Shown: positions 24,118 through 29,820, counted from the stretch's first letter. The stretch is 36,784 nucleotides of DNA from a virus (IMGVR_UViG_3300025128_000137:1-36784), one strand, 5' to 3'. Translations and numbers: made by a program. The notes: generated by a model not told the origin, from the sequence alone.

Positions 24118-24309
24118 ATGAAGGAAATAAAAACATATATACAGGGGCGCGAGTACGACCTGAGCAACCGCGACGACCTAGCGCAGCTCGGCACACTGAT
24201 AAGCGACTGCCAAAACCGACACGCACCGAATGACCTCGCGTTAATGGCTAACTCGCTCTTAATAGTGATTATTGAACTGATAAACGCAATCGATCCCGCG
24301 CGCCCTTAA
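24118..24309 (+). CDS. Small early protein, unknown
   Basis: 63 residues from ATG 24118, chosen over an in-frame TTG because a GGGGGA site lies seven bases upstream. The N-terminus is charged (K-E-I-K-T-Y-I-Q-G-R-E-Y-D-L). The C-terminal third is hydrophobic (L-A-L-M-A-N-S-L-L-I-V-I-I-E-L-I) and may pack in a helical bundle or at a membrane. It ends six bases before hammerhead 3. Confidence 0.65.
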   Translation: MKEIKTYIQGREYDLSNRDDLAQLGTLISDCQNRHAPNDLALMANSLLIVIIELINAIDPARP

Positions 24310-24314
24310 ACCAA

Positions 24315-24379
24315 TGTTGAAACGCCGAGCAATCGGCGTCTGGGTCAGCTGGCTACTGACTCACTGATGAGACAAGCCA
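24315..24379 (+). ncRNA. Hammerhead ribozyme 3 (type II, with pseudoknot)
   Basis: Order: 3' strand of stem II TGTT (24315-24318), GAAA (24319-24322), stem III CGCCGA/TCGGCG with a GCAA tetraloop, T 24339 and C 24340 (cleavage after 24340). Stem I follows, TGGGTCAG/CTGACTCA with loop CTGGCTA, then CTGATGA (24364-24370) and the 5' strand of stem II GACA. Stem II is open, hence type II. Loop bases TGGCT (24350-24354) can pair with AGCCA (24375-24379), a five-pair pseudoknot. The next gene's GAGGAG site starts two bases later. Confidence 0.92.
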
Positions 24380-24395
24380 AGAGGAGAAAAACAAC

Positions 24396-25247
24396 ATGCA
24401 ATACAGCCTTAGCACACTAAAGCTGCGCAATGGTGGTTTTAAAATAGCGAGCTTAGAAATAATCGAGGGCGCTCTGAAATGCGGTTACACCGCCCATCTC
24501 GAAACCGAGCTTGGGGTGTGCGCCATACGCCCCTTTAACGTAACCGAGGAGGAAGTAAGAGAACGGATTGCCTTGGGGCCAAAAGCGAATAAGTGGCTCC
24601 ATCAGGATAATGCAGGACAGAACTGGTTGGTGGAGTTTTATACGCGAAATAGCATTCGGGAAATCAGTCTGGATGAAGTGCCGCATTACCGTGGTGATGA
24701 TTTAACCGATGCCAAGATGTTCGCCTTTTGCAATCTGAACCGCAGTGACGATGTGGAGGCCGGCCACGAACAGGCACTCAAGATCAACGAGCGCTGGACC
24801 GGCCCTTGCTACTATCCACAGACGCTTTCAGCCCACATCAAAGAGTACCGGCGAAAGTGCAAAGCCGCCCGCGATGCAGCGCAACGTGAGTGGAAATTGA
24901 AGGGTGAACGCAAGGCTCATGCAGCTGGAGTGGGTATGAGAATTTTCGCACAGGCCGACGGTGCTATGGGCAATGCTATTTACGATGCCACTTTTGAACA
25001 GTCTCACGACGAGTGGATGCCGCAAAGCGCCCTCACGGTGAGAGATCTGCGGGAGCGAGCAGCAGAGTATAAGACACTCAATGAAAAGGAAAATTTAGGC
25101 ATAACGCATCTGAGCTTGGATCACGAAGTTCGGGTCTACACTAGCTTTGGAGAGTGGATGAAAGACTTAGATGGTTCTGACCCCTTAGACCATATGTTGG
25201 AGCAGGATTTTGTCGAACACAACATTCCGCTGGCGGCATTCGATTAA
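24396..25247 (+). CDS. Early protein of unknown function (283 aa)
   Basis: 283 residues with a strong GAGGAG site. No family recognised. Mixed alpha/beta start (S-T-L-K-L-R-N-G-G-F-K-I-A-S-L-E-I). A long charged helix lies in the middle (I-K-E-Y-R-R-K-C-K-A-A-R-D-A-A-Q-R-E-W), and the end is acidic (D-L-D-G-S-D-P-L-D-H-M-L-E-Q-D). It is bracketed by the two type II hammerheads, so its RNA could be released as its own piece. It is the largest early gene after ardC. Confidence 0.75.
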   Translation: MQYSLSTLKLRNGGFKIASLEIIEGALKCGYTAHLETELGVCAIRPFNVTEEEVRERIALGPKANKWLHQDNAGQNWLVEFYTRNSIREISLDEVPHYRGDDLTDAKMFAFCNLNRSDDVEAGHEQALKINERWTGPCYYPQTLSAHIKEYRRKCKAARDAAQREWKLKGERKAHAAGVGMRIFAQADGAMGNAIYDATFEQSHDEWMPQSALTVRDLRERAAEYKTLNEKENLGITHLSLDHEVRVYTSFGEWMKDLDGSDPLDHMLEQDFVEHNIPLAAFD

Positions 25248-25258
25248 CAGCAGGAGCA

Positions 25259-25335
25259 GTCGAAACACGGACATGGCCTAGGCTTTGTCCGTTTCTGACC
25301 TGAGCTGGCTACTCGGTCACTGATGAGACAAGCCA
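25259..25335 (+). ncRNA. Hammerhead ribozyme 4 (type II, with pseudoknot)
   Basis: Same plan as ribozyme 3. GTC (25259-25261) pairs with GAC (25327-25329) as stem II. GAAA is at 25262-25265. Stem III is ACGGACA/TGTCCGT with a longer loop and one C-U mismatch. T 25294 and C 25295 are the cleavage site. Stem I is TGACC-(T)-GAG with CTCGGTCA, with one bulged T. The loop is again CTGGCTA, and CTGATGA is at 25320-25326. TGGCT (25306-25310) pairs with AGCCA (25331-25335). The helices differ from ribozyme 3 but stay paired, which is covariation support. The leader left after cutting is about 107 bases. Confidence 0.9.
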
Positions 25336-25402
25336 AGTGTCCACCCGAGATGACAGGGATATGGACAGCTGATACAATTGCAAAAACAAAGGGAGAAAAC
25401 CA

Positions 25403-25648
25403 ATGACAGAGTACAAATTTAAGCAGGGTGACAAGGTGACCTATCGCGGCGTCTGGGGCACAGCGCCAGAGTCGGACCCGGTTGAGATCACAAGCACTGG
25501 GACAAAGAACGGCGAGCGAGTCTATGGGCTCTCCGATAATCACTGGTGCTACGAGAATCAGATTTGCGGAAAATACACGGACCCGAAAGAGGCCGCACAA
25601 TTTCGCTGGCAGGCTCACGCCGACCGCGACGAACTTGACTTGCACTAG
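25403..25648 (+). CDS. Small SH3/KOW-like early protein
   Basis: 81 residues with a GGGAGAAAA site. The start F-K-Q-G-D-K-V-T-Y-R-G-V-W-G and later strand-like segments resemble small SH3- or KOW-like beta-barrels. It includes H-W-C-Y-E-N-Q-I-C and a short charged end. Such proteins are common in phages but have no fixed function. Confidence 0.65.
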   Translation: MTEYKFKQGDKVTYRGVWGTAPESDPVEITSTGTKNGERVYGLSDNHWCYENQICGKYTDPKEAAQFRWQAHADRDELDLH

Positions 25649-25657
25649 GGGGAGAAA

Positions 25658-25852
25658 ATGAGATACGAAGAACTGAGTTTGCTGGAAATAGGGTTTATGG
25701 CCTTCCTGATTGTCGGAGCCGTCAGTGCCGCTTTCGGAATAATGGGCTACTGTTCCGACTATTTGTTTCCACGATACACGGACCGAGCGGTTAGACGTTT
25801 AATAATATGGGCTGCGAATCGCAGGAGGGAGCGCCGCCGTGGAAGAAGATGA
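25658..25852 (+). CDS. Small membrane protein with basic tail
   Basis: 64 residues, GGGGAG site. One clear membrane segment at about residues 10-30 (I-G-F-M-A-F-L-I-V-G-A-V-S-A-A-F-G-I-M-G) and a strongly basic C-terminus (R-R-R-E-R-R-R-G-R-R) that should stay in the cytoplasm. It overlaps the next small gene by 14 bases. Role unknown; an inner membrane partner for superinfection control is only a guess. Confidence 0.7.
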   Translation: MRYEELSLLEIGFMAFLIVGAVSAAFGIMGYCSDYLFPRYTDRAVRRLIIWAANRRRERRRGRR

Positions 25853-25991
25853 CTTGCACTGCGATCGCTGCGATCTCGATCTGGAGGCCGACGAATGCTC
25901 GACCACCACGCACCCGGATATGTACGCAACGGGAGACTCACCGGCAGAAGTGATTTATTACTGCCCGATGTGTCGGGGGCAGATTGATTAG
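25839..25991 (+). CDS. Small zinc-ribbon protein (50 aa)
   Basis: 50 residues from GTG 25839 with GGAGG ten bases upstream. Two C-x-x-C knuckles, H-C-D-R-C near the start and Y-C-P-M-C near the end, separated by about 30 residues, make a classic zinc ribbon. The rest is acidic. The next gene starts four bases after its stop. Spacing, overlap and motif support a real gene. Confidence 0.8.
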   Translation: MEEDDLHCDRCDLDLEADECSTTTHPDMYATGDSPAEVIYYCPMCRGQID

Positions 25992-25994
25992 CTG

Positions 25995-26267
25995 GTGAGA
26001 CACGCAGCCAGAAACGATGCAAACCAGCCTGAGATTGTCGCTGCCCTGCGCGAGCGGGGCGCGACGGTCTGGGTCATCGGTTTGCCGGTTGACCTTCTGG
26101 TCGGCTACAAGGGCGTTAATACGCTGATGGAAATTAAACCATCACCAAGAGAGCAGCTGACCAAGCTGCAAACAAAATTTTTTGACGACTGGCGCGGCCA
26201 AGTGGCGCGAGTTGAGACTGTCGAGCAAGCGTTCGAGGTCGCAGGGATTAATAAGGGGCTCGCCTAG
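25995..26267 (+). CDS. VRR-NUC-like nuclease
   Basis: 90 residues from GTG 25995. Helix Q-P-E-I-V-A-A-L-R-E-R-G-A, then G-L-P-V-D-L-L-V-G-Y and N-T-L-M-E-I-K with the D and E-x-K of a PD-(D/E)xK nuclease, then L-T-K-L-Q-T-K-F-F-D-D-W-R-G. This is the pattern of small phage VRR-NUC proteins, possibly junction-resolving or repair nucleases. The usual P-D is here P-V-D with one inserted residue, so activity is not certain. Confidence 0.8.
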   Translation: MRHAARNDANQPEIVAALRERGATVWVIGLPVDLLVGYKGVNTLMEIKPSPREQLTKLQTKFFDDWRGQVARVETVEQAFEVAGINKGLA

Positions 26268-26318
26268 GCGTATGGACCGAACGGACTGCTTCCCCCGCAG
26301 TTCTGGCGAGCTTTTTTT
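26258..26318 (+). terminator. Probable terminator after the VRR-NUC-like gene
   Basis: GCTCGCC (26258-26264) can pair with GGCGAGC (26305-26311), which is followed by seven T. Inside sits a second hairpin, GGACTGC with GCAGTTC. The outer arm includes the stop codon of the nuclease gene, so translating ribosomes may affect termination. Confidence 0.6.
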
Positions 26319-26340
26319 AAGGGGGCAGGAGAAAACACAA

Positions 26341-26649
26341 ATGGCAGATTGGTCACAAGTCCCCATTGAGGTGGGTGACATCAAAAAGGAAACTGACAAA
26401 GCATATTTAATTCAGCTACCGCATGAGGCTGCACGGAACTTGGACGTTCCCGCGTCCACCAGTTTTTGGTTTCCGCGCAAGCTGGTGAAGGGTGAGAGAG
26501 GCAACCTGATGATGAGCTTGCCGCCTGACTTCGAGTTCAGGATGTTCACGAGCAGCATGAGTATTGACGGCGGCAAGTGGGAGAAAAAACCGCAAGGCGC
26601 TTTTAGCTCTGCGCAGCTGGTTGAGAACTGGGGTCTGCCATCATTCTAG
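26341..26649 (+). CDS. Small early protein, unknown
   Basis: 102 residues from ATG 26341 with GGCAGGAG upstream; the longer open frame upstream overlaps another gene and a terminator. The product has D-W-S-Q-V-P-I-E-V-G-D-I-K-K-E, A-Y-L-I-Q-L-P, F-W-F-P-R-K-L-V and K-W-E-K-K-P. It looks like a compact beta-rich domain. No family recognised. Confidence 0.7.
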   Translation: MADWSQVPIEVGDIKKETDKAYLIQLPHEAARNLDVPASTSFWFPRKLVKGERGNLMMSLPPDFEFRMFTSSMSIDGGKWEKKPQGAFSSAQLVENWGLPSF

Positions 26650-26661
26650 GGGAGAAAAAAA

Positions 26662-27174
26662 ATGAGCGGAATGGATACCGTGAGACTTTGGTCGGTGCGG
26701 CTGCTAAAGAGCCGCCAAACCATTTGGTGCCAGACAAAAGGCCAAGCGCAACAGCTGCGCAACGAAAGCGAAGAGGGGGCGTTCATCTATGGCCCCCACA
26801 TTGTCGAGCGAAACAAAGCTGGCTTGGTCGCGTTCTTGAATACGGAGGTGGAAAAAAATGAGAAAAGTAAAGGTGACGGTGACCGTCGCGGAGGAAGAGC
26901 TGCCAACATTTCTGAACCGGCTGCTGAAGGACAAGGTGGAGTGGAACACCGTGACGCGGCGGGCCGCAACGAATGTGAAGCTGAAGATGACAGTGAAGGA
27001 GCTGGACCTTCTGGAGCTGCTGGACGGGCTGAGCGGCGCCGGGATCCGCTGGAACAGCATAGTTCCGATAGTCGGACGGCAGCGGCCAAGCGCGGAGTAT
27101 GCAGAGGTAGTGTATCAGTTGCTCGCCAAGGGGCGCACCGTGCGGGACATATCAGAAGTTACATCCGTCTCTAA
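26662..27174 (+). CDS. Small protein whose frame runs into the next gene (A-tract)
   Basis: Start ATG 26662 after GGGGAG. Residues 1-63 look like a normal protein (T-V-R-L-W-S-V-R-L-L-K-S-R-Q-T, then A-F-I-Y-G-P-H-I-V-E-R-N-K-A-G). At 26852-26858 a run of seven A (A-AAA-AAT in frame) precedes the start of the next gene. After it the frame becomes Arg/Gly/Glu-rich with no fold and overlaps a well supported HTH gene for over 300 bases. A -1 shift on the run would give TGA at once and a 66-residue product ending in an ATGA overlap. Either a sequencing indel, slippage or a true long overlap. Confidence 0.55.
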   Translation: MSGMDTVRLWSVRLLKSRQTIWCQTKGQAQQLRNESEEGAFIYGPHIVERNKAGLVAFLNTEVEKNEKSKGDGDRRGGRAANISEPAAEGQGGVEHRDAAGRNECEAEDDSEGAGPSGAAGRAERRRDPLEQHSSDSRTAAAKRGVCRGSVSVARQGAHRAGHIRSYIRL

Positions 27175-27253
27175 AAGTACGGTCAGCAACATAGGCCGAG
27201 ATCCACAGAAATACGGCCTATCCCACCCACCCATAGGGAGGAACATTCATTGA
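26858..27253 (+). CDS. HTH protein
   Basis: 131 residues from ATG 26858 with GGAGG upstream. The N-terminal 75 residues are charged and helical (V-K-V-T-V-T-V-A-E-E-E-L-P-T-F-L-N-R-L-L). The C-terminus has a clear helix-turn-helix (V-Y-Q-L-L-A-K-G-R-T-V-R-D-I-S-E-V-T-S-V then S-K-S-T-V-S-N-I), like resolvase or sigma region 4 HTHs. Probably a transcription regulator. Its stop overlaps the TTG start of the next small gene. Confidence 0.75.
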   Translation: MRKVKVTVTVAEEELPTFLNRLLKDKVEWNTVTRRAATNVKLKMTVKELDLLELLDGLSGAGIRWNSIVPIVGRQRPSAEYAEVVYQLLAKGRTVRDISEVTSVSKSTVSNIGRDPQKYGLSHPPIGRNIH

Positions 27254-27378
27254 ACGATTACATAGTTGTGCGCAGAAACACCCTCAAGGTACTGGCGTAT
27301 GCGCTGGGCGCCGCAGTGTTTGCGGTAACCTTCGCCGCCATGCTGGTGCTTGGTAACGTCATCTTGAAAATTACATGA
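27250..27378 (+). CDS. Small membrane protein (42 aa)
   Basis: 42 residues from TTG 27250, eight bases after GGGAGG and overlapping the stop of the HTH gene. After N-D-Y-I-V-V-R-R-N-T comes one membrane segment (L-A-Y-A-L-G-A-A-V-F-A-V-T-F-A-A-M-L-V-L). The stop forms an ATGA overlap with the next gene. The two overlaps support translation; function unknown. Confidence 0.65.
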   Translation: MNDYIVVRRNTLKVLAYALGAAVFAVTFAAMLVLGNVILKIT

Positions 27379-27776
27379 TAAGGCGAGCTACTGGCGGCCT
27401 GTACTGCGAGGTAAGGATAGGGGAAAACAAGATTTGCGGCGTCCAAGGTTACGCCGGAAAAGACATCGTGCCCTACTGGGTGGGGCCGGGGAAAACCGAG
27501 TGGCGCTGCGCATCCTGCGCGGCCAAAAAATTGGGAGCATTAAAAAAAAATGGGACATCACAATACAACGCACGAAAAAGGAAAGACCCTCCATCAGTTC
27601 GAGATGGTAGCGATTACGCAAGAGCAGACAATCCTGAACTACTTTCACCGCAACCCGGCAAGCAAGCTGTCACCGAGCAAGGTGCGACGACTAGCGTTCG
27701 ACCAGTCACGACCGCCGGAAATCACCAGCGTAAGGCGGGCGATGAGCAACCTGACCAAGGGGGGCTCTTTGACTAA
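27375..27776 (+). CDS. Zinc-ribbon protein whose frame overlaps the next gene
   Basis: Starts at ATG 27375 as an ATGA overlap. Residues 1-55 hold cysteines spaced like a zinc ribbon (L-Y-C-E, K-I-C-G, then W-R-C-A-S-C-A-A-K-K). A run of nine A at 27542-27550 follows, just before the start of the winged-helix gene. The frame then runs 227 bases over that gene and ends Q-G-G-L-F-D, which resembles a beta-clamp-binding peptide but may be chance. Loss of one A would fuse the ribbon in frame to the winged-helix protein. The 3' end is uncertain. Confidence 0.55.
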   Translation: MIRRATGGLYCEVRIGENKICGVQGYAGKDIVPYWVGPGKTEWRCASCAAKKLGALKKNGTSQYNARKRKDPPSVRDGSDYARADNPELLSPQPGKQAVTEQGATTSVRPVTTAGNHQRKAGDEQPDQGGLFD

Positions 27777-27879
27777 GACAGATCTAAAAGCCGAGGGCCC
27801 GCACGGGCGCCCTGAATACTGTTGGGCACTGAAAGAAAAAGCGCAGCACCCATACCGGGAAGGCTGGAAGAACAACTAG
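27550..27879 (+). CDS. Winged-helix DNA-binding protein
   Basis: 109 residues from ATG 27550 (a second ATG at 27604 is possible). The pattern I-T-Q-E-Q-T-I-L-N-Y-F, then S-P-S-K-V-R-R-L-A-F, P-E-I-T-S-V-R-R-A-M-S-N-L-T-K-G-G and G-R-P-E-Y-C-W-A-L is the standard phage winged helix of helix, helix, recognition helix and wing. Probably a regulator or replication-linked DNA-binding protein, just upstream of the recombination genes. Confidence 0.75.
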   Translation: MGHHNTTHEKGKTLHQFEMVAITQEQTILNYFHRNPASKLSPSKVRRLAFDQSRPPEITSVRRAMSNLTKGGSLTKTDLKAEGPHGRPEYCWALKEKAQHPYREGWKNN

Positions 27880-27901
27880 GCATTGCAAGAAAAACAAATT
27901 T

Positions 27902-27960
27902 GGGGGTCTGCGGACTGGTTAAGTTTGCCTAAACTTTTAAACGCCGACCCGTGGGCCCCC
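27902..27960 (+). other. Structured spacer upstream of the ERF gene
   Basis: A run of G at 27902-27906 and a run of C at 27956-27960 bracket a perfect hairpin AAGTTT-gcct-AAACTT (27921-27936), with further pairings (GGGT with ACCC, CGG with CCG). There is no T run, so it is not a standard terminator. No hammerhead core is present. It may shape the 5' end of the ERF/YqaJ mRNA. Confidence 0.45.
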
Positions 27961-27982
27961 GCTTAATCAAAAGGGAGAGAAA

Positions 27983-28618
27983 ATGAAAACACAATTCAGT
28001 GAGAACCGAGATGAGTTGTTTGCGGCCTTGTCGAAAGCACAAGCAGCGATGTCTGGCGTGGAGAAGGAGGCGGAAAACCCTTTCTTCAAATCGAAATACG
28101 CCGACCTGAACAGCTGCTTGGAAGCGATGCGCAAGCCATTTGCAGACAACGACCTGTGCCTGACGCAAGCCACCAGCAACGAGGGCGGCAGCGTTACGGT
28201 TGAGACAACGATAGGCCATGCTTCCGGCCAATGGCAGTGCGGGACGTTGACGATGACACCCGAAAAGGCTGGGCCACAAGCGATGGGCAGCTGCCTCACC
28301 TACGCAAGGCGTTACGCGCTGACAGCGATGGTTGGCTTAGCGCAAGTGGACATGGACGCAGAGCCAGCAACTAACCGCACGAAAAAGAAAGACGGCGAGA
28401 AGCAGGTTGAGGTTATACCTGAGCAGGTGTGGGGCGATGCAGAGCTGGCAGCACGGGGAGGATTGAAAGATCTGGAGGCATGGTTCACCAGTCAGCCCAA
28501 ACCTGTGCGAGCCCTGACAACCAAGGATGCCAAGCGCTGGGCCACATTGAAAGAACGCGCTTCTGCTAGGAGTGCAGCCGGGGCAATCAAAAGGCCACCA
28601 GCAGAGGACGCGGCGTGA
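27983..28618 (+). CDS. erf: ERF-family single-strand annealing protein
   Basis: 211 residues, AGGGAGAG site. The ERF signature is clear: N-P-F-F-K-S-K-Y-A-D-L-N near residue 35, L-T-Q-A-T-S-N near 60, then A-M-G-S-C-L-T-Y-A-R-R-Y-A-L near 105. ERF proteins bind single-stranded DNA and anneal complementary strands in phage recombination. The gene overlaps the YqaJ exonuclease gene as GTGA, giving the usual exonuclease and annealing protein pair. Confidence 0.9.
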   Translation: MKTQFSENRDELFAALSKAQAAMSGVEKEAENPFFKSKYADLNSCLEAMRKPFADNDLCLTQATSNEGGSVTVETTIGHASGQWQCGTLTMTPEKAGPQAMGSCLTYARRYALTAMVGLAQVDMDAEPATNRTKKKDGEKQVEVIPEQVWGDAELAARGGLKDLEAWFTSQPKPVRALTTKDAKRWATLKERASARSAAGAIKRPPAEDAA

Positions 28619-29208
28619 AGCTGACCAGCTCACGATTCGCCGCAGCCATCGGGCTTAATCCCTATTGCTCTCGCCAAGCCCTGTTCAGGCAGCTGACAGG
28701 GCAGGAGACGGTTCCTTTCGTCGCTGCCATGCAGTGGGGTATTGACCATGAGATGGACGCTGTGGGGGGCGCTGAGGCTTTCCTAGGGATGATGTTCAAC
28801 TATACCGGGCAGGATCAGCGACACTTCGTCAAGAAGCTGTGCGGCTACGAGTTCGGTACCACCCCGGACGGCATTCGGGAGCGCATAGAGGTTGGGAGGC
28901 TGGCGCCGAAGCGCGTGGGGCTTGAAGTGAAGTGCCCGCAGAAGATGTGGGATGAGGTGCCCCCGCATTACGTTCCGCAGTTGATTGGTCAGGCTAAGCT
29001 GGCTGATTTGCAGGAGATCTTCTTCAGTGCGTGGACCCCGGATGAGCAGAAGGTCTGGCTCTACTCCTACGACCCCGCGCATTGGGATTGGATGGAACCC
29101 CTGCTCGAACAGTTCATGGAGAACTGGGAAGCCGGAACCGAGCCCAAGCGCCAAAAAAAGCCTGCATTACCGGAGCTGAGTATTGAAATGCTCACCGATT
29201 CCAACTAA
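28615..29208 (+). CDS. YqaJ-type recombination exonuclease
   Basis: 197 residues from GTG 28615. Family features: S-S-R-F-A-A-A-I-G-L-N-P-Y at the start, W-G-I-D-H-E near 41, G-T-T-P-D-G-I near 80 (catalytic Asp), G-L-E-V-K-C-P near 102 (catalytic Glu and Lys), and P-P-H-Y-V-P-Q-L-I-G-Q near 116. It is slightly short for the family but has all motifs. It chews DNA ends to make single strands for the ERF partner. It is the last gene before the first of two identical terminators. Confidence 0.88.
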   Translation: MKLTSSRFAAAIGLNPYCSRQALFRQLTGQETVPFVAAMQWGIDHEMDAVGGAEAFLGMMFNYTGQDQRHFVKKLCGYEFGTTPDGIRERIEVGRLAPKRVGLEVKCPQKMWDEVPPHYVPQLIGQAKLADLQEIFFSAWTPDEQKVWLYSYDPAHWDWMEPLLEQFMENWEAGTEPKRQKKPALPELSIEMLTDSN

Positions 29209-29239
29209 TATATCCGGGCATGTTGGTTTTTTCCTTTTT

Positions 29240-29269
29240 CCCCCGGTCTTCGGATCGGGGGTTTTTTTT
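29240..29269 (+). terminator. Rho-independent terminator T1
   Basis: CCCCCGGTC pairs with GATCGGGGG around a TTCG tetraloop, followed by eight T. It ends the early operon after the exonuclease gene. The same 30 bases recur at 29790. Confidence 0.95.
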
Positions 29270-29300
29270 GGGTCACATTTTTGTGCAATCCTTGCGCGAT

Positions 29301-29344
29301 CAATAACTTACAAGCGCCCTTTTCACCAACAAACAATAACTTAC
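29301..29344 (+). repeat. Direct repeat caataacttac, 33 bp apart
   Basis: The 11-base word starts at 29301 and again at 29334. A 33-bp step is close to three turns of B-DNA, so two bound proteins would face the same side. It lies just upstream of the cassette promoter. Confidence 0.7.
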
Positions 29345-29355
29345 GCTCGCAAAGT

Positions 29356-29419
29356 GGTTAAAAAATAACCAGAAAAAGGCGTGTGTTATAATAACACCTG
29401 TGTAATCAACGTGTTACAC
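29356..29419 (+). promoter_or_regulatory. Promoter with three palindromes
   Basis: A perfect -10 TATAAT lies at 29387-29392 inside a 15-base palindrome GTGTTAT-A-ATAACAC (29383-29397). Upstream is GGTTA-aaaaa-TAACC (29356-29370), covering the -35 place, where the hexamer itself is weak. Downstream is GTGTAA...TTACAC (29400-29419). The arms share a TTA/TAAC theme. This is a tightly regulated promoter, likely repressed or activated by a dimeric protein. Confidence 0.65.
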
Positions 29420-29442
29420 CGCTCTTTAACAATTTGATAAGC
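29420..29442 (+). promoter_or_regulatory. boxA-like antitermination element
   Basis: CGCTCTTTAACAATTTG closely resembles the boxA of gammaproteobacterial rRNA leaders (TGCTCTTTAACA core), where NusB/NusE bind the RNA. It lies about 30 bases after the -10 and so would be near the 5' end of the transcript. Function here is inferred from likeness. Confidence 0.6.
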
Positions 29443-29491
29443 ACGCATGCAGGGCGCGCATCCCGTGCGCCCGATATAAAAAGGAAGTGAA

Positions 29492-29782
29492 ATGGAAGAA
29501 GTGAAATATTCTAAAGACCTCAAAGCTCTTGGCCCCGCGCCAGCGGGTCATAAGTACGCCGGTCACAGTTTCGCGTATTGGAGAACCCATCCTGATGATG
29601 CGTTTGAGTGTTACGACTCTTGCAAGTGGGATTGCGGCGGTAAGAAACAACAGACGTTTGTAGAGGTTGTTCCTAATGTTGACCTGAAGTTCTATCAGGG
29701 CAGCGGCCCCTCATGGAGTTTAGACGACCATGACAGCACCGACTGCGAACACTGTGGAGTGATCTACCAACGCATTAAGTAA
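29492..29782 (+). CDS. Small Cys-rich protein with its own promoter and terminator
   Basis: 96 residues with an AAGGAAG site. It contains E-C-Y-D-S-C-K-W-D-C-G-G-K near residue 40 and D-C-E-H-C-G-V-I-Y near the end, so five cysteines that could bind one or two zinc ions. The middle is hydrophilic and aromatic (S-W-S-L-D-D-H-D). No family recognised. It is set apart from both operons, with separate promoter, palindromes, boxA-like leader and terminator, the usual layout of a phage moron gene. Confidence 0.75.
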   Translation: MEEVKYSKDLKALGPAPAGHKYAGHSFAYWRTHPDDAFECYDSCKWDCGGKKQQTFVEVVPNVDLKFYQGSGPSWSLDDHDSTDCEHCGVIYQRIK

Positions 29783-29789
29783 GCACCAG

Positions 29790-29820
29790 CCCCCGGTCTT
29801 CGGATCGGGGGTTTTTTTTT
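29790..29820 (+). terminator. Rho-independent terminator T2, identical to T1
   Basis: Same 9-bp stem and TTCG loop as T1, with nine to ten T. It lies eight bases after the stop of the Cys-rich gene and blocks plus-strand transcription from entering the convergent lysis genes. Confidence 0.95.

Noticed and set aside
28783-29154. Minus-strand ORF across the YqaJ exonuclease gene
   Set aside because: The plus-strand frame carries all exonuclease motifs; the antisense frame has none.
29301-29344. The two caataacttac repeats as a CRISPR or iteron array
   Set aside because: Only two copies with no further units; better explained as paired regulator sites at a promoter.
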